DNA of 46,606 bases from Anaerolineales bacterium (GCA_017985935.1 JAGNWT010000025.1:1-46606); one strand, 5' to 3'. Shown: positions 1-8,452, numbered from the stretch's first letter. Translations and numbers: made by a program. Notes: a model not told the origin generated them from the letters alone.

Positions 1-694
1 TGCCGTCCAACTCGGCTCGCTGGGCAAGGTAATCCTTGATGGCTTGCATGGACCGGGCGGTAAAACGCACAACTGCTTGTTTGTTGCCTTTGCCGATGAT
101 GATCGTCTGCCCTTCGTTCCAGTCCATGTCGCCGCGGCGTAGATTGCAGGCTTCGTGAACGCGGAAACCGGTGTCTGCCAGGGTGATCAGGAAGGCGCGG
201 TCGCGATATGCGCGTAGCTTAACATTGATCGCCTCATCGGCTTCGGCGTCTGCAGGAGGAACCCATAAGTTCTGAATGTCATAGATCTTTTTTAGCAAAA
301 CATCGATGTCACTGGCAGGGAATTGCGGCAAACGTTTTCCCGGTCGGCGTGAGCGCTGCTGAATGAGAACGCTCAAACGCGACTGGTTGATGCGGACGTA
401 TTCCTCAGAGTCAAGGTACAAATAAAATCCCTTGACCGCCTGCAGGTAGAGCTGCTCTGTGGTGGGCGCGTAGGACGTGAGATGCTCGAAGAATTTTTTG
501 AACATCTCTTCTGTGAGGTTTTCAATGGGGGTGACGTCGGGCTTGAGTGATTTCTTATTCAGGAAATCACTGAACACGAGCAGTCCGTTCTTATACGCAA
601 GCATAGTGGGCTTGCTGCGAGCCCGTTCCACCATGCGCAGGTATTCGCTGATCACATCAGAAATGGTCGGTGATTTTTTCTCAGGAGCGTCCAT
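1..694 (-). CDS. Tyrosine recombinase/integrase, partial (3' end beyond window)
   Basis: Site-specific recombinase of the tyrosine (XerC/D-like) family, cutting and rejoining DNA through a phosphotyrosine. The visible 231 residues hold an N-terminal SAM-like core-binding region (about 10-110) and the start of the catalytic domain. TGFRVHEACNLRRGD carries the first catalytic Arg in the usual 'TG-R--E---L---D' setting, followed by a beta-strand segment ending in GKGNKQ. The HxxR and Tyr motifs lie off the left edge. ATG at 694 is chosen because a consensus promoter (TTGACA, 16 nt, TATAAT) ends 7 nt before it; the alternative ATG at 703 lies inside that -10 box. It is divergent from the STAND gene at 883. 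It could be a chromosomal Xer-like protein or the integrase of a mobile island; which one cannot be told here. Confidence 0.88.
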   Translation of the reverse strand, partial: MDAPEKKSPTISDVISEYLRMVERARSKPTMLAYKNGLLVFSDFLNKKSLKPDVTPIENLTEEMFKKFFEHLTSYAPTTEQLYLQAVKGFYLYLDSEEYVRINQSRLSVLIQQRSRRPGKRLPQFPASDIDVLLKKIYDIQNLWVPPADAEADEAINVKLRAYRDRAFLITLADTGFRVHEACNLRRGDMDWNEGQTIIIGKGNKQAVVRFTARSMQAIKDYLAQRAELDG

Positions 695-701
695 AGCCCT
701 C

Positions 702-729
702 ATTATATGGTTTTCTATTGTTTTGTCAA
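702..729 (-). promoter_or_regulatory. Consensus promoter of the recombinase
   Basis: Reading the minus strand, TTGACA (729-724), a 16-nt spacer and TATAAT (707-702) match the sigma-70/SigA consensus perfectly. The predicted start of transcription falls at about 695-694, at the ATG, so the transcript would be leaderless or nearly so. No Shine-Dalgarno sequence is present. Confidence 0.75.
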
Positions 730-830
730 TGTTTGCGATAATAATACTTATCGAAAGCATAAGAGGGAAAAGAAAGAATGTCATGGTGGTCATGGGCGCG
801 GACGGCTCCCCCATTTGCAGGTTGCGGCGA

Positions 831-922
831 GTTGAAGGTGCAAGGTCAAAAGGCGAAGGTTGAAGGTCAAAAAAGGTTGTAGATGGATTTTTTTCATCCT
901 TCATCCTTCCTTATTCATCCTT
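831..922. repeat. Heptamer repeats forming an imperfect inverted repeat
   Basis: GAAGGTT and GAAGGTC stand in tandem at 855-868, with related GAAGGT at 834. CATCCTT occurs at 895-901, 902-908 and 916-922. The two groups are near-complements and could fold as a long imperfect hairpin. The right-hand copies encode the first residues of the STAND protein (HPSSFLIHPS). This resembles the short tandemly repeated heptamers found between genes in several filamentous bacteria; that comparison is from memory. Confidence 0.6.
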
Positions 923-3492
923 CGCTTTTACCTCCCCTGCCCCGCACCGAGTTATATCTTGAGCGCGAAGCCATTGTTAATCAACTTGACCGATCCCTTC
1001 GAGCCCGCGGGCTGACCATCATCCGCGACAAGCGGGACCTTGGCTACAAGGGCATGATCCGCGATTTCATGCAGCGCATTGGGGCGGGAAATTGCGTCAT
1101 CGTTGTCATCAGCGACAAGTACCTGCGTTCCAAGAATTGCATGTTCGAGCTGGTGGAGATCGCAGCAAACAAAGACTTTGCCGACCGCGTCTTCCCCATC
1201 GTTCTTCCTGACGCAAAGATCTATGAAGCGGTTGATCGTATCGCTTACCTCAAGCATTGGGAAAAGAAAAAGGAAGATCTCAATGCTGAACTTCGTAACC
1301 TGAAAGACCTTTCCAACATTCAAGGCATTACCGATGAATTAAATGATTACGACCGCTTCCGCAATGAAATTTCCAATTTGATGTACATCATCAAGAATAT
1401 AAACACACTCAGCCCGGACATTCTGCAAAGTACGGACTTTCAGCCGTTGTACGATGCGCTTATCAATCGCATGGGACCAGCGTGGGCAGCACCGAAGCCA
1501 GCCTCATCCTACTCCCCTGCCCTATCTGCAAATCACGACTTGCCTCTAGGCTCTTACCTGCCATTCCCGCGTAATGCGATCTTCACTGGTCGCGTCGCGG
1601 ACTTGGAAGCATTATCTGAATCCCTGCTGGGCGGCACGGAGGTCGGCGCAGTCATCAACCAGACCATCACCGGCATGGGCGGACTTGGCAAAACCCAACT
1701 CGCGGTTGAATTTGCCTACCGTCATGGCTATCAATTTAAGGGCGTGCACTGGCTGGACTTGCGCGAGGTGCAAAGTTTTGAGTCGCAGATCGCGTTGTGC
1801 GGTTCAAAGATGAACCTGACGAACTTCCCGCCCACTCAGCAAGAACAAATGGATGTGACCATTCATGAATGGAAAACGAACGGACCGCGTCTTTTGATCC
1901 TCGATAACTTTGAAGAGTACAACGCCGCGAATGATATTTTGAGCGCCTTGCATCACTCGAATTTGAAGGTGCTGATCACCTCCCGCCATACGAATTGGAG
2001 CGCCGGGCTGGGGCTGAGGCGCCTGCCGTTGGGAGAGTTCACTTCACAAGAAAGCCTTGAATTTTTACGCAAGTACATCCCACCTGAACGGGAAAGCGAT
2101 ACGAATCTTGAAAACCTTGCCAAACACCTTGGTTATCTTCCACTGGCGTTGGAGCTGGCGGGACGTTATCTTGAAAAACAGCCGCGCTTAAAGATTCAAG
2201 AATACCTTGAGCAAACAAAAAACGCCCTCGCGCACCGCTCGATGCAAAACTGGAAGGTGGAACAAAAAAGCCTGACCGGGCACGACCTGAGCCTGGCACA
2301 AACTTTTGCCCAATCATGGAATTTGGTCACGGATGAAACCGTGCGAAAATTATTTATCACCTTGGGGTATTGTGCGCCCAATACACCCATCCCGCAAGCG
2401 ATCCTGGATGCTGCGCTGGGCGATGCCGCTGATGCTTGCGACGAAGCTATAAGCGAACTCACCGGCTTGGGCTTGCTCAAGGAAGGACCTTCCATTCACC
2501 CCTTGCTGGCGGAATTTGCACGCGGGCTGGAAGCAGATAATGACGCACTCAAACCTTTCAGTGAAGCGTTAGCGAATTTGGCAAGTAGTACAAACCAAAG
2601 TGCAAACAAAGCTGGAAATTACGCCCTCTTCACTCCCCTCCTGCCGCATCTACGAGGTGTTGCAGAAAGTGCAGAAGGAGCAAACCTCGAACCTGCTGGA
2701 ACAATTTGGAACGAAATTGGCTTTCACATAAAAACTTTAGCAGACTACGCCGGGGCGAAAGCCGCCTACGAACGCGCCTTGAAGATCGATGAAGCCGCCT
2801 TCGGTCCCGACCACCCTAAGGTTGCCATTTGTGTCAATAATCTGGGCATGGTGCTGCAAGACTTGGGGGATCATGCCGGGGCGAAAGCCGCCCTCGAACG
2901 CGCCTTGAAGATCGATGAAGCCGCCTTCGATCCCGACCACCCTAAGGTTGCTATTCGTGTCAACAATCTGGGCTCAGTGCTGAAAGACTTGGGGGATCAC
3001 GCCGGGGCGAAAGCCGCCTTCGAACGCGCCTTGAAGATCGATGAAGCCGCCTTCGGTCCCGACCACCCTAAGATTGCCATTCGTGTCAACAATCTGGGTG
3101 GTGTACTGAAAGACATGGGGGATCATGCCGGGGCGAAAGCCGCCTTCGACCGCGCCTTGAAGATCTTTGAGAACGTACTTGGTGTAGATCACCCCAACGT
3201 TGCGACGCTTGTCAACAATCTGGGTGGTGTGCTGAAAGACTTGAGGGATCATGCCGGGGCGAAAGCCGCCTACGAACGCGCCTTGAAGATCGATGAAGCC
3301 GCCTTCGGTCCCGACCACCCCAGTGTTGCAACAGATGCCCATAATTTAGGGATGCTATTTGATGAAATGGGCGATAAGAAAAATTCAATTTTTTACGAGC
3401 AACGAGCACTTTCGATTCTTGAAAAATTTCTACCCTCAGATCATCCCTATATCCAGATAACAAAAAAACATTTGGATGACCTTTCAAAATAA
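883..3492 (+). CDS. TIR / NB-ARC / TPR STAND-family protein
   Basis: A signal-transducing NTPase with a TIR effector, the architecture of bacterial anti-phage and cell-death STAND proteins. Residues 28-195 are TIR-like (RDKRDLGYKGMIRDFMQ, CVIVVISDKY, then CMFEL with Glu89 at the catalytic NADase position). Residues 225-450 are NB-ARC: P-loop GMGGLGKT (264-271), Walker B LLILDNFEE (337-345), LITSR (364-368) and a GLPLAL-like motif near 415-427. From about 620, 42-residue NPHP3/kinesin-light-chain type TPRs run to the end. The usual TIR first strand (FISY) is missing: residues 24-26 read LYL, and the stretch before them comes from heptamer repeats, so the 5' end looks decayed or replaced. No Shine-Dalgarno is visible at 883. 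It may be a functional immune sensor or a gene in decay. Confidence 0.85.
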   Translation: MDFFHPSSFLIHPSLLPPLPRTELYLEREAIVNQLDRSLRARGLTIIRDKRDLGYKGMIRDFMQRIGAGNCVIVVISDKYLRSKNCMFELVEIAANKDFADRVFPIVLPDAKIYEAVDRIAYLKHWEKKKEDLNAELRNLKDLSNIQGITDELNDYDRFRNEISNLMYIIKNINTLSPDILQSTDFQPLYDALINRMGPAWAAPKPASSYSPALSANHDLPLGSYLPFPRNAIFTGRVADLEALSESLLGGTEVGAVINQTITGMGGLGKTQLAVEFAYRHGYQFKGVHWLDLREVQSFESQIALCGSKMNLTNFPPTQQEQMDVTIHEWKTNGPRLLILDNFEEYNAANDILSALHHSNLKVLITSRHTNWSAGLGLRRLPLGEFTSQESLEFLRKYIPPERESDTNLENLAKHLGYLPLALELAGRYLEKQPRLKIQEYLEQTKNALAHRSMQNWKVEQKSLTGHDLSLAQTFAQSWNLVTDETVRKLFITLGYCAPNTPIPQAILDAALGDAADACDEAISELTGLGLLKEGPSIHPLLAEFARGLEADNDALKPFSEALANLASSTNQSANKAGNYALFTPLLPHLRGVAESAEGANLEPAGTIWNEIGFHIKTLADYAGAKAAYERALKIDEAAFGPDHPKVAICVNNLGMVLQDLGDHAGAKAALERALKIDEAAFDPDHPKVAIRVNNLGSVLKDLGDHAGAKAAFERALKIDEAAFGPDHPKIAIRVNNLGGVLKDMGDHAGAKAAFDRALKIFENVLGVDHPNVATLVNNLGGVLKDLRDHAGAKAAYERALKIDEAAFGPDHPSVATDAHNLGMLFDEMGDKKNSIFYEQRALSILEKFLPSDHPYIQITKKHLDDLSK
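2749..3378 (+). repeat. Five tandem 126-bp TPR-coding units
   Basis: Near-identical units begin at 2749, 2875, 3001, 3127 and 3253, each opening with GCCGGGGCGAAAGCCGCC and each encoding 42 residues (AGAKAA-ERALKIDEAAFGPDHP and onward). The fourth unit diverges most (KIFENVLGVDHPNV). The identity at DNA level, including synonymous positions, points to recent unit duplication or gene conversion within the sensor domain. Confidence 0.9.
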
Positions 3493-3514
3493 AACCTCTT
3501 CGCCCGACACGTTT

Positions 3515-3553
3515 TACAAAAAGTCCAAGTCAGGTTGACTTGGACTTTTTGTA
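3515..3553. terminator. Bidirectional terminator, 18-bp stem
   Basis: Perfect 18-bp inverted repeat (3515-3532 and 3536-3553) with a GGT loop; both arms end in A/T runs, so it can stop the STAND gene (plus) and the ferredoxin operon (minus). Confidence 0.9.
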
Positions 3554-3601
3554 TCTTGAATAGCCTCTTCTAAACCTCGCAATATTGCAATAATGTGGAG
3601 G

Positions 3602-4408
3602 CTAATACATCCCCGCCGCCGCAGGGACCGTCTCACGCGGATGAATCGTGATCGCGTCCTTGTGGCAGCTTGCGCGGCACACGCCGCAGCCGTAGCAGGC
3701 GGTCGGGTCAATGATGACCTTTTTATTGTTCGAAGAATAGCGTATCGCCCCGTACTGACACTGGCGCATGCACAGCCGGCAGCCATTGCAGTTGTCCATG
3801 TTCACCGCCGCCACCCACTCCGCGCGGAACATGACCGGGTAATCTTTTCTGGCATGCGTGATGCGGTACGCCATGCAGTCCTGATCGCAGTTGCACAACC
3901 CGCCGATGAAGGGCGTCTTGAAGGTCCACACCGAGTGAACGAGTCCCTCCTTATCGAGCTTGCGGATCGAGTCGAGCGCTTCTTCCCTTGAGAGCGTTTC
4001 CAGGCTGAAAGAATCATCGAGCGAGTCCATCAACTGCTTGTCCATCGTCAGCCCGTAGCAGTAGCGGGCGTTCATGTTGCCGGTGGTCACCCGGCGGCAC
4101 ACGCAGGGAAGTCTCACCGCACCTTCGACCATGCCGAAGATCTTTTCCACATCTTCCATTGGCACGACCTGCCCATAGTGATCTTCTTTTTGGTGGTGGG
4201 TCAGCACCGGCTTGGCAAGTTTCATCAGCGGCGTGCGCCTGACCTTGTCCAGTTGCTTGATGCTCTTTGGCACCCGCTTGTCGAAGCCGTTCAGGAACTC
4301 CGCCGCGTACTCGCGCCTCTTGTTCTGGTCGAGCAGGTCTTTGGAGTAATTCTCCATCGTGAGATACCACTTCTCCCCTTCCCCATGCTGGGTACAGAAT
4401 TCACACAT
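3602..4408 (-). CDS. Two-cluster [4Fe-4S] ferredoxin-domain protein of the glycerol locus
   Basis: A 268-residue iron-sulfur protein. The C-terminal third has two classical CxxCxxCxxxC sets (Cys207/210/213/217 and Cys238/241/244/248), a bacterial 2[4Fe-4S] ferredoxin fold. The first 200 residues are not an ordinary ferredoxin. They hold further cysteines at 2 and 5, 102, 104 and 117 (CVCRR and C), and 172, 174 and 178 (CNCDQDC), which could bind another cluster or metal. A strong AGGAGG lies just before the ATG. It is the last gene after glpK and the dehydrogenase fusion on the same strand, with a terminator behind it. By context it probably takes electrons from the flavoprotein fusion, a role like that of GlpC, but it lacks GlpC's CCG domains. 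The function is inferred. Confidence 0.8.
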   Translation of the reverse strand: MCEFCTQHGEGEKWYLTMENYSKDLLDQNKRREYAAEFLNGFDKRVPKSIKQLDKVRRTPLMKLAKPVLTHHQKEDHYGQVVPMEDVEKIFGMVEGAVRLPCVCRRVTTGNMNARYCYGLTMDKQLMDSLDDSFSLETLSREEALDSIRKLDKEGLVHSVWTFKTPFIGGLCNCDQDCMAYRITHARKDYPVMFRAEWVAAVNMDNCNGCRLCMRQCQYGAIRYSSNNKKVIIDPTACYGCGVCRASCHKDAITIHPRETVPAAAGMY

Positions 4409-4435
4409 GCCATGCCTCCTGGGTTAAATAATAAA

Positions 4436-4485
4436 ACTGCCATTGTTGCCCGCGATCAAATCCGCACTCGAGCAATAATGGCAGT
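4436..4485. repeat. Inverted repeat before the ferredoxin gene
   Basis: 14-nt arms (4436-4449 and 4472-4485, one G-T pair) around a 22-nt loop, in the gap between the dehydrogenase fusion and the ferredoxin gene. It has no T-run, so it is more likely an RNA stability or processing hairpin, or an operator, than a terminator. Confidence 0.5.
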
Positions 4486-4517
4486 ATAGCGATTCACACC
4501 TCCCCCACCAAGTGACA

Positions 4518-6899
4518 TTACTCCTTGATTCGTTTTAGGAACCCGGCGATCGACCGCCCCGCGCGTGAGCCTTCCACCGCGCAATGGTCGGCGGTCTCCA
4601 CCCCGCGCAGGAGATTCCCCGCCACGAACACGCCCTGCACGCTCGATCGAAAATCCGCGCCGATCTTTGGACCTTTGGTCTGCGGATCCAACTCCAAGCC
4701 GCCGGTTCGGGCAAGCTCATTTTCCGGGATCCAATTCCCGGTGAAGATGACCGTGTCGCACTCCACGAGTTGCGTCTGTCCGCCCGCGTGGGTCAGCTCG
4801 ATCCCTTCCACGCGTTTTCTGCCGAAGATATTGGAGACCCTTGCATGGGTGAGGATCGGTGTGCGGGTGAGAAGGTCTGCGATCGCCCACTTCATGGCGA
4901 TGTAGGGAAACGCGATCTGATGCCGCGCTTCTTCTGTGACCATCATTTCACACTTCACGTTGGCGTGCATCAACGTCATCAACGCGGAGAGACTCACCAG
5001 TTCCGCGCCGACAATGACAGCGCGCCTGCCGACCGGGAGCTGTTCCTGATAGACAAACCTTTGCAGCGAACCCGTGGTGAAAATTCCCTGCGGACGAGTG
5101 CCGGGGATGAGCCTTGCCGCTCGCGGACGTTCCCGCACGCCGGTTGCCAGCAGCACCGCGCCGGCTTCGATCTCGCCCAATCCGCCGGGCGAGGTGAAGG
5201 ATAATTTTTTCTCCCCTGCCCAGCCTGTGATGGTGGTGGATGTCTGCACTTCCACATCCATTTTCTCTGCCAGGTCGCGGTAATACTTTGCGTATCTCGG
5301 TCCCTGCCACATGCGCCACAGGTCCTCGCGCCCGAAGCCTGTGTGATGACACATGCGCGGCATGCCGCCGGCTTCAGGTTCACGGTCTACGACCAGGATA
5401 TTTTTAATTCCCTGCTTCTTCAATTCGATCGCCGCGGAAAGCCCGGCGGGCCCGCCGCCGATGATGAGCGCATCTCTGGTTGAGGAAGCAATTGTTGGCG
5501 CAGAGTCTTTTGTAAAAGAGATCCCTGTCGCTTTTGCGTTGACCATCTTCGTCAGCGCCGCGTGGCAATTGAATCCCTGACATCTCCCTTGCGATGCGCG
5601 GGTCCTTCTTCGCAGGGCGTCCACGTTTGCCGCAGGGATCGGCGCATTCATGGCGTCCATCAACTCGCCGCGCGAGACCCGCTCGCAGTGACAGACCATC
5701 TCGGCATAGGCGGCGTTGCGCGCGATCATCGCCGCGTCTTGATGCGGGCGCATCCCAGCCTGCCCGATGGTCGGCAGTTTCACTTTCTTGAATTCATTTT
5801 TCAAGGTCAATGCCAGTCCTGCATCGCGCAGAAGTTCCACACCATACTCGGCAATGCCCATCGCGCCGGAAATGCCCGTGGACCTGATTCCGCCCAAACA
5901 CAGGTAACGACCGGCGGCGTCCATTTCGATCTGATAGTCGCTATGCTCGGTCGCCGCGCGCAAACCGGAATATGTGGCGGTCACTTCTTCATCCAGCAGT
6001 TGCGGCAAGATCTGCCTGCCCTTCTCAAGCAAAAAATTCAGTCCGCTCTCGGTGGTCTCTGTGGCGGCTTTATCGGGCAGGTCTTCGGCGGTGGGTCCGA
6101 GCAAAATATTCCCGTAGACCGTGGGGCTGATGAGCACGCCCTTGGTGATGGAGGTCGGCACGGGCAGCAACACATGATTGACGAGCGGGCGCGCCAGCTT
6201 GTCGTAGACGATCAACTGTCCGCGTCGGGGCGTGACCTTGAAACTGGTCTTTCCAAAATGGGTATTGATCTCATCTGAGAATAATCCCGCCGCGTTCACC
6301 ACGTAGCGGGCGGAAATTTTATTGCCGTGTTGATCAAAAATTTCTGTTGCCCCTGCGCTGGAACTCTCGATACCCTTCACCTGGAAATTCAGGAATAACT
6401 CCACGCCATTCAACACCGCCTGGTACGCAAAAGCGATGGGGACAGAGAAGGTGCAAAGGATCCCCTCCCCCGGGACGAATAGTCCGCCCAGTGCGCCTTT
6501 GTTGATGTGCGGCTCACGCTCGCGAATTTCTTCAGCGGAGATGATGCGCACATCCATCTCACCATTGTCGTGCGCTTGTTTCAATAATTTTGGCAGGGTA
6601 TCGAACTGCTCCTGATTCCATGCAATAAGCAAGCCGCCAAGTAATTCATGGGCGATGTTCGCTTCGGGCAGGTATTCCTGCATGAGCTTGTAACTGCGCT
6701 TGAGCAATTTTGCTTCGAGTGTGCCGGGTTTCGCATCGTACCCGGTATGCCAGATGGCGGTGCTCGCCTTGGAAGTTCCCATCCCCACATCTGCGTTCGC
6801 TTCGATCAATGCGATCTTGAGTTGATAGCGCGAAAGTTCCCGTGCAATGGCGCATCCCACCGCGCCCGCACCGATGATGGCAATATCGTAAGTTGTCAT
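4518..6899 (-). CDS. GlpA-like / BFD [2Fe-2S] / pyridine-nucleotide oxidoreductase fusion
   Basis: Putative glycerol-3-phosphate dehydrogenase, oxidising glycerol 3-phosphate to dihydroxyacetone phosphate. Residues 1-370 are a DAO/GlpA-type FAD domain (GAGAVG 11-16, RGQLIVYD, GGIRSTGISGAMGIAEYG). Residues 400-455 are a BFD-like [2Fe-2S] domain with Cys403, Cys405, Cys440 and Cys445. Residues 475-793 are a second flavoprotein of the disulfide-reductase type (GGGPAGLSAAIE at 481, LLATGVRERPR, VIVGAELVSLSAL near 628, GVFVAGNLLRG). In many anaerobes the two flavoproteins are adjacent separate genes; here they are one 793-residue chain. It follows glpK after 21 nt and precedes the ferredoxin, so electrons probably pass flavin to [2Fe-2S] to flavin to ferredoxin. 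Substrate assignment rests on the glpK neighbour. The shadow ORFs in other frames are not real. Confidence 0.9.
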   Translation of the reverse strand: MTTYDIAIIGAGAVGCAIARELSRYQLKIALIEANADVGMGTSKASTAIWHTGYDAKPGTLEAKLLKRSYKLMQEYLPEANIAHELLGGLLIAWNQEQFDTLPKLLKQAHDNGEMDVRIISAEEIREREPHINKGALGGLFVPGEGILCTFSVPIAFAYQAVLNGVELFLNFQVKGIESSSAGATEIFDQHGNKISARYVVNAAGLFSDEINTHFGKTSFKVTPRRGQLIVYDKLARPLVNHVLLPVPTSITKGVLISPTVYGNILLGPTAEDLPDKAATETTESGLNFLLEKGRQILPQLLDEEVTATYSGLRAATEHSDYQIEMDAAGRYLCLGGIRSTGISGAMGIAEYGVELLRDAGLALTLKNEFKKVKLPTIGQAGMRPHQDAAMIARNAAYAEMVCHCERVSRGELMDAMNAPIPAANVDALRRRTRASQGRCQGFNCHAALTKMVNAKATGISFTKDSAPTIASSTRDALIIGGGPAGLSAAIELKKQGIKNILVVDREPEAGGMPRMCHHTGFGREDLWRMWQGPRYAKYYRDLAEKMDVEVQTSTTITGWAGEKKLSFTSPGGLGEIEAGAVLLATGVRERPRAARLIPGTRPQGIFTTGSLQRFVYQEQLPVGRRAVIVGAELVSLSALMTLMHANVKCEMMVTEEARHQIAFPYIAMKWAIADLLTRTPILTHARVSNIFGRKRVEGIELTHAGGQTQLVECDTVIFTGNWIPENELARTGGLELDPQTKGPKIGADFRSSVQGVFVAGNLLRGVETADHCAVEGSRAGRSIAGFLKRIKE

Positions 6900-6920
6900 G
6901 TTGTTCTCGTTGAGGTTTTG

Positions 6921-8384
6921 TTAACTATGGAAGGTCTTCACCGCATTCAGCGCTTTATTCCACTGTGCCAGTTTTCTTTCTCTTTCTTCCTGCTTCATCT
7001 GCGGTTGATAGGACCTTTCTGATTTCCAGTTCTTTGCCAAATCGTCAAAACTTGTTCCCAGGGCAGACATGCCCGCGAGGTTGGCGATCCCAATGGCGGT
7101 CGCTTCCAAAGCGGCAGAGACCCGCACCTCGATATCAAGCAGGTCGGCGATCATTTGCATCAGGTATGGGTTGCCAGAAGGACCTCCGTCCACTTTGAGG
7201 TGCGGCGGTCGCTGACCAAGATCCTGCGACATGGCTGTGACCACTTCGTACACGCGGCAGGCGATGCCGTCCAATGTGGCGCGGACAATATCGTCAGAAG
7301 ACGTGCTGCGGTTCAAGCCGAACATCGCGCCTTGCACATCTGTGCGCCAATGCGGGGCAGCGAGTCCCTGCAGGGCGGGAATGACCACCACACCAGTGTC
7401 TTTGGAGTTGTTTGCAGCGGCATGGCTTGAAGCGGAGTCAGGGATGAACTTCAAATTATCCCGCAGCCACTGCACCGCCGACCCTGTGACGAAGATGCCG
7501 CCATCAAAGGCGTAGGCAGTGTGCCCATTGAAGTTCCAGCCGACCGTGGTAAGCAGTCCGTTGTTTGAGAGTTTGGGTTGATCACCGATATTCATCAGCA
7601 GGAAACTGCCTGTGCCAAATGAGCATTTCATTTCGCCTGCGTTGAAGCATGCCTGCCCAAATAATGCGGCTTGCTGATCAACGAGCAGGGCGTGTAATGG
7701 AAGCGGTTTACCGTTTCCAAAATCCACTTCTCCGATCAACCCAGCCGAAGGCTTTACTTCGGGGAGCATACTGCGCGGCACATCAAAAATTTTCAGCAGG
7801 GCATCGTCCCATTGGAATTTGTTCATGTCAAAGAGCAAGGTCCGCGATGCGGTGGAGGGATCGGTCACATGCAGTTTTCCGCCGCTCAACTTCCAGATCA
7901 CCCAGGTCTCGGTGGTGCCAAATCTTAATTTGCCTTCGTGCGCCTTTTTGCGAAGGTCGGGATGATTTTCAAATACCCACTTGAGTTTGGGCGCGGAGAA
8001 ATAACTGTCGAGCAGTAGACCCGTTGTTTGACGCAGCCAGTTCAGGTTAATGGATGGACCGAGCGCATCGCATACCGATTGTCCGCGTGTGTCCTGCCAG
8101 ACGATGGCGGGCGTCACGGCTTCGCCGGTCTCTGTGTCCCACACAACGAATGTCTCGCCCTGGTTGTCGAACCCAACCGCGGAGATCTGGTATTTATCGA
8201 GCAGGGGCGCGCATGCTTCTTTCACCGTGCGGACAATATCTGCGGGGTCTTGCTCCACCCACCCCGCCTGCGGAAAACGCGCCGGGAGTTGCGCCGAATT
8301 CTTCTCCACCATCTCTCCCGCTTCGTTGACGATGACTGCCGTGGTTTGCGTGGTTCCTTGATCGATGCCGAGCAGGTATTTCAT
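6921..8384 (-). CDS. glpK: Glycerol kinase
   Basis: ATP-dependent phosphorylation of glycerol to glycerol 3-phosphate in the cytoplasm, feeding the dehydrogenase fusion that follows. FGGY-family fold of 487 residues, close to the usual 490-500. Motifs: GIDQGTTQTTAVI at the N-terminus, FDNQGET, AIVWQDTRG, GTGSFLLMN, SNNGLLTTVGW, APHWRTDVQGAMFGL and DGGPSGNPYLMQ. The start at 8384 is preferred over an in-frame ATG at 8441, because GGAGG stands 6 nt before it and MKYLLGIDQGTT is the usual family N-terminus. It is the first gene of the glycerol operon. Some sugar kinases of the same family are alike, but the QDTRG and NGLLTT motifs favour glycerol. Confidence 0.93.
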   Translation of the reverse strand: MKYLLGIDQGTTQTTAVIVNEAGEMVEKNSAQLPARFPQAGWVEQDPADIVRTVKEACAPLLDKYQISAVGFDNQGETFVVWDTETGEAVTPAIVWQDTRGQSVCDALGPSINLNWLRQTTGLLLDSYFSAPKLKWVFENHPDLRKKAHEGKLRFGTTETWVIWKLSGGKLHVTDPSTASRTLLFDMNKFQWDDALLKIFDVPRSMLPEVKPSAGLIGEVDFGNGKPLPLHALLVDQQAALFGQACFNAGEMKCSFGTGSFLLMNIGDQPKLSNNGLLTTVGWNFNGHTAYAFDGGIFVTGSAVQWLRDNLKFIPDSASSHAAANNSKDTGVVVIPALQGLAAPHWRTDVQGAMFGLNRSTSSDDIVRATLDGIACRVYEVVTAMSQDLGQRPPHLKVDGGPSGNPYLMQMIADLLDIEVRVSAALEATAIGIANLAGMSALGTSFDDLAKNWKSERSYQPQMKQEERERKLAQWNKALNAVKTFHS

Positions 8385-8452
8385 ATTCGCCTCCAAGATA
8401 CGGTCATTTTTGAGGTTGTATTTCGGTTTGTTCTGTGTCAAAATATGCTTGT

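Noticed and set aside
477..863. Plus-strand ORF of 128 codons
   Set aside because: It lies antisense to the recombinase and its promoter; the protein has no recognisable features.
2737..3342. Minus-strand repetitive ORFs (2737-2940, 2974-3342)
   Set aside because: They are the antisense of the 126-bp TPR units; the repeat keeps a shadow frame open. No ribosome site or family match.
2749..3378. Regular repeats considered as a CRISPR array
   Set aside because: The 126-bp units are contiguous coding repeats without spacers.
5562..6278. Plus-strand 238-codon ORF
   Set aside because: Antisense shadow of the dehydrogenase fusion; the true frame has clear motifs on the other strand.
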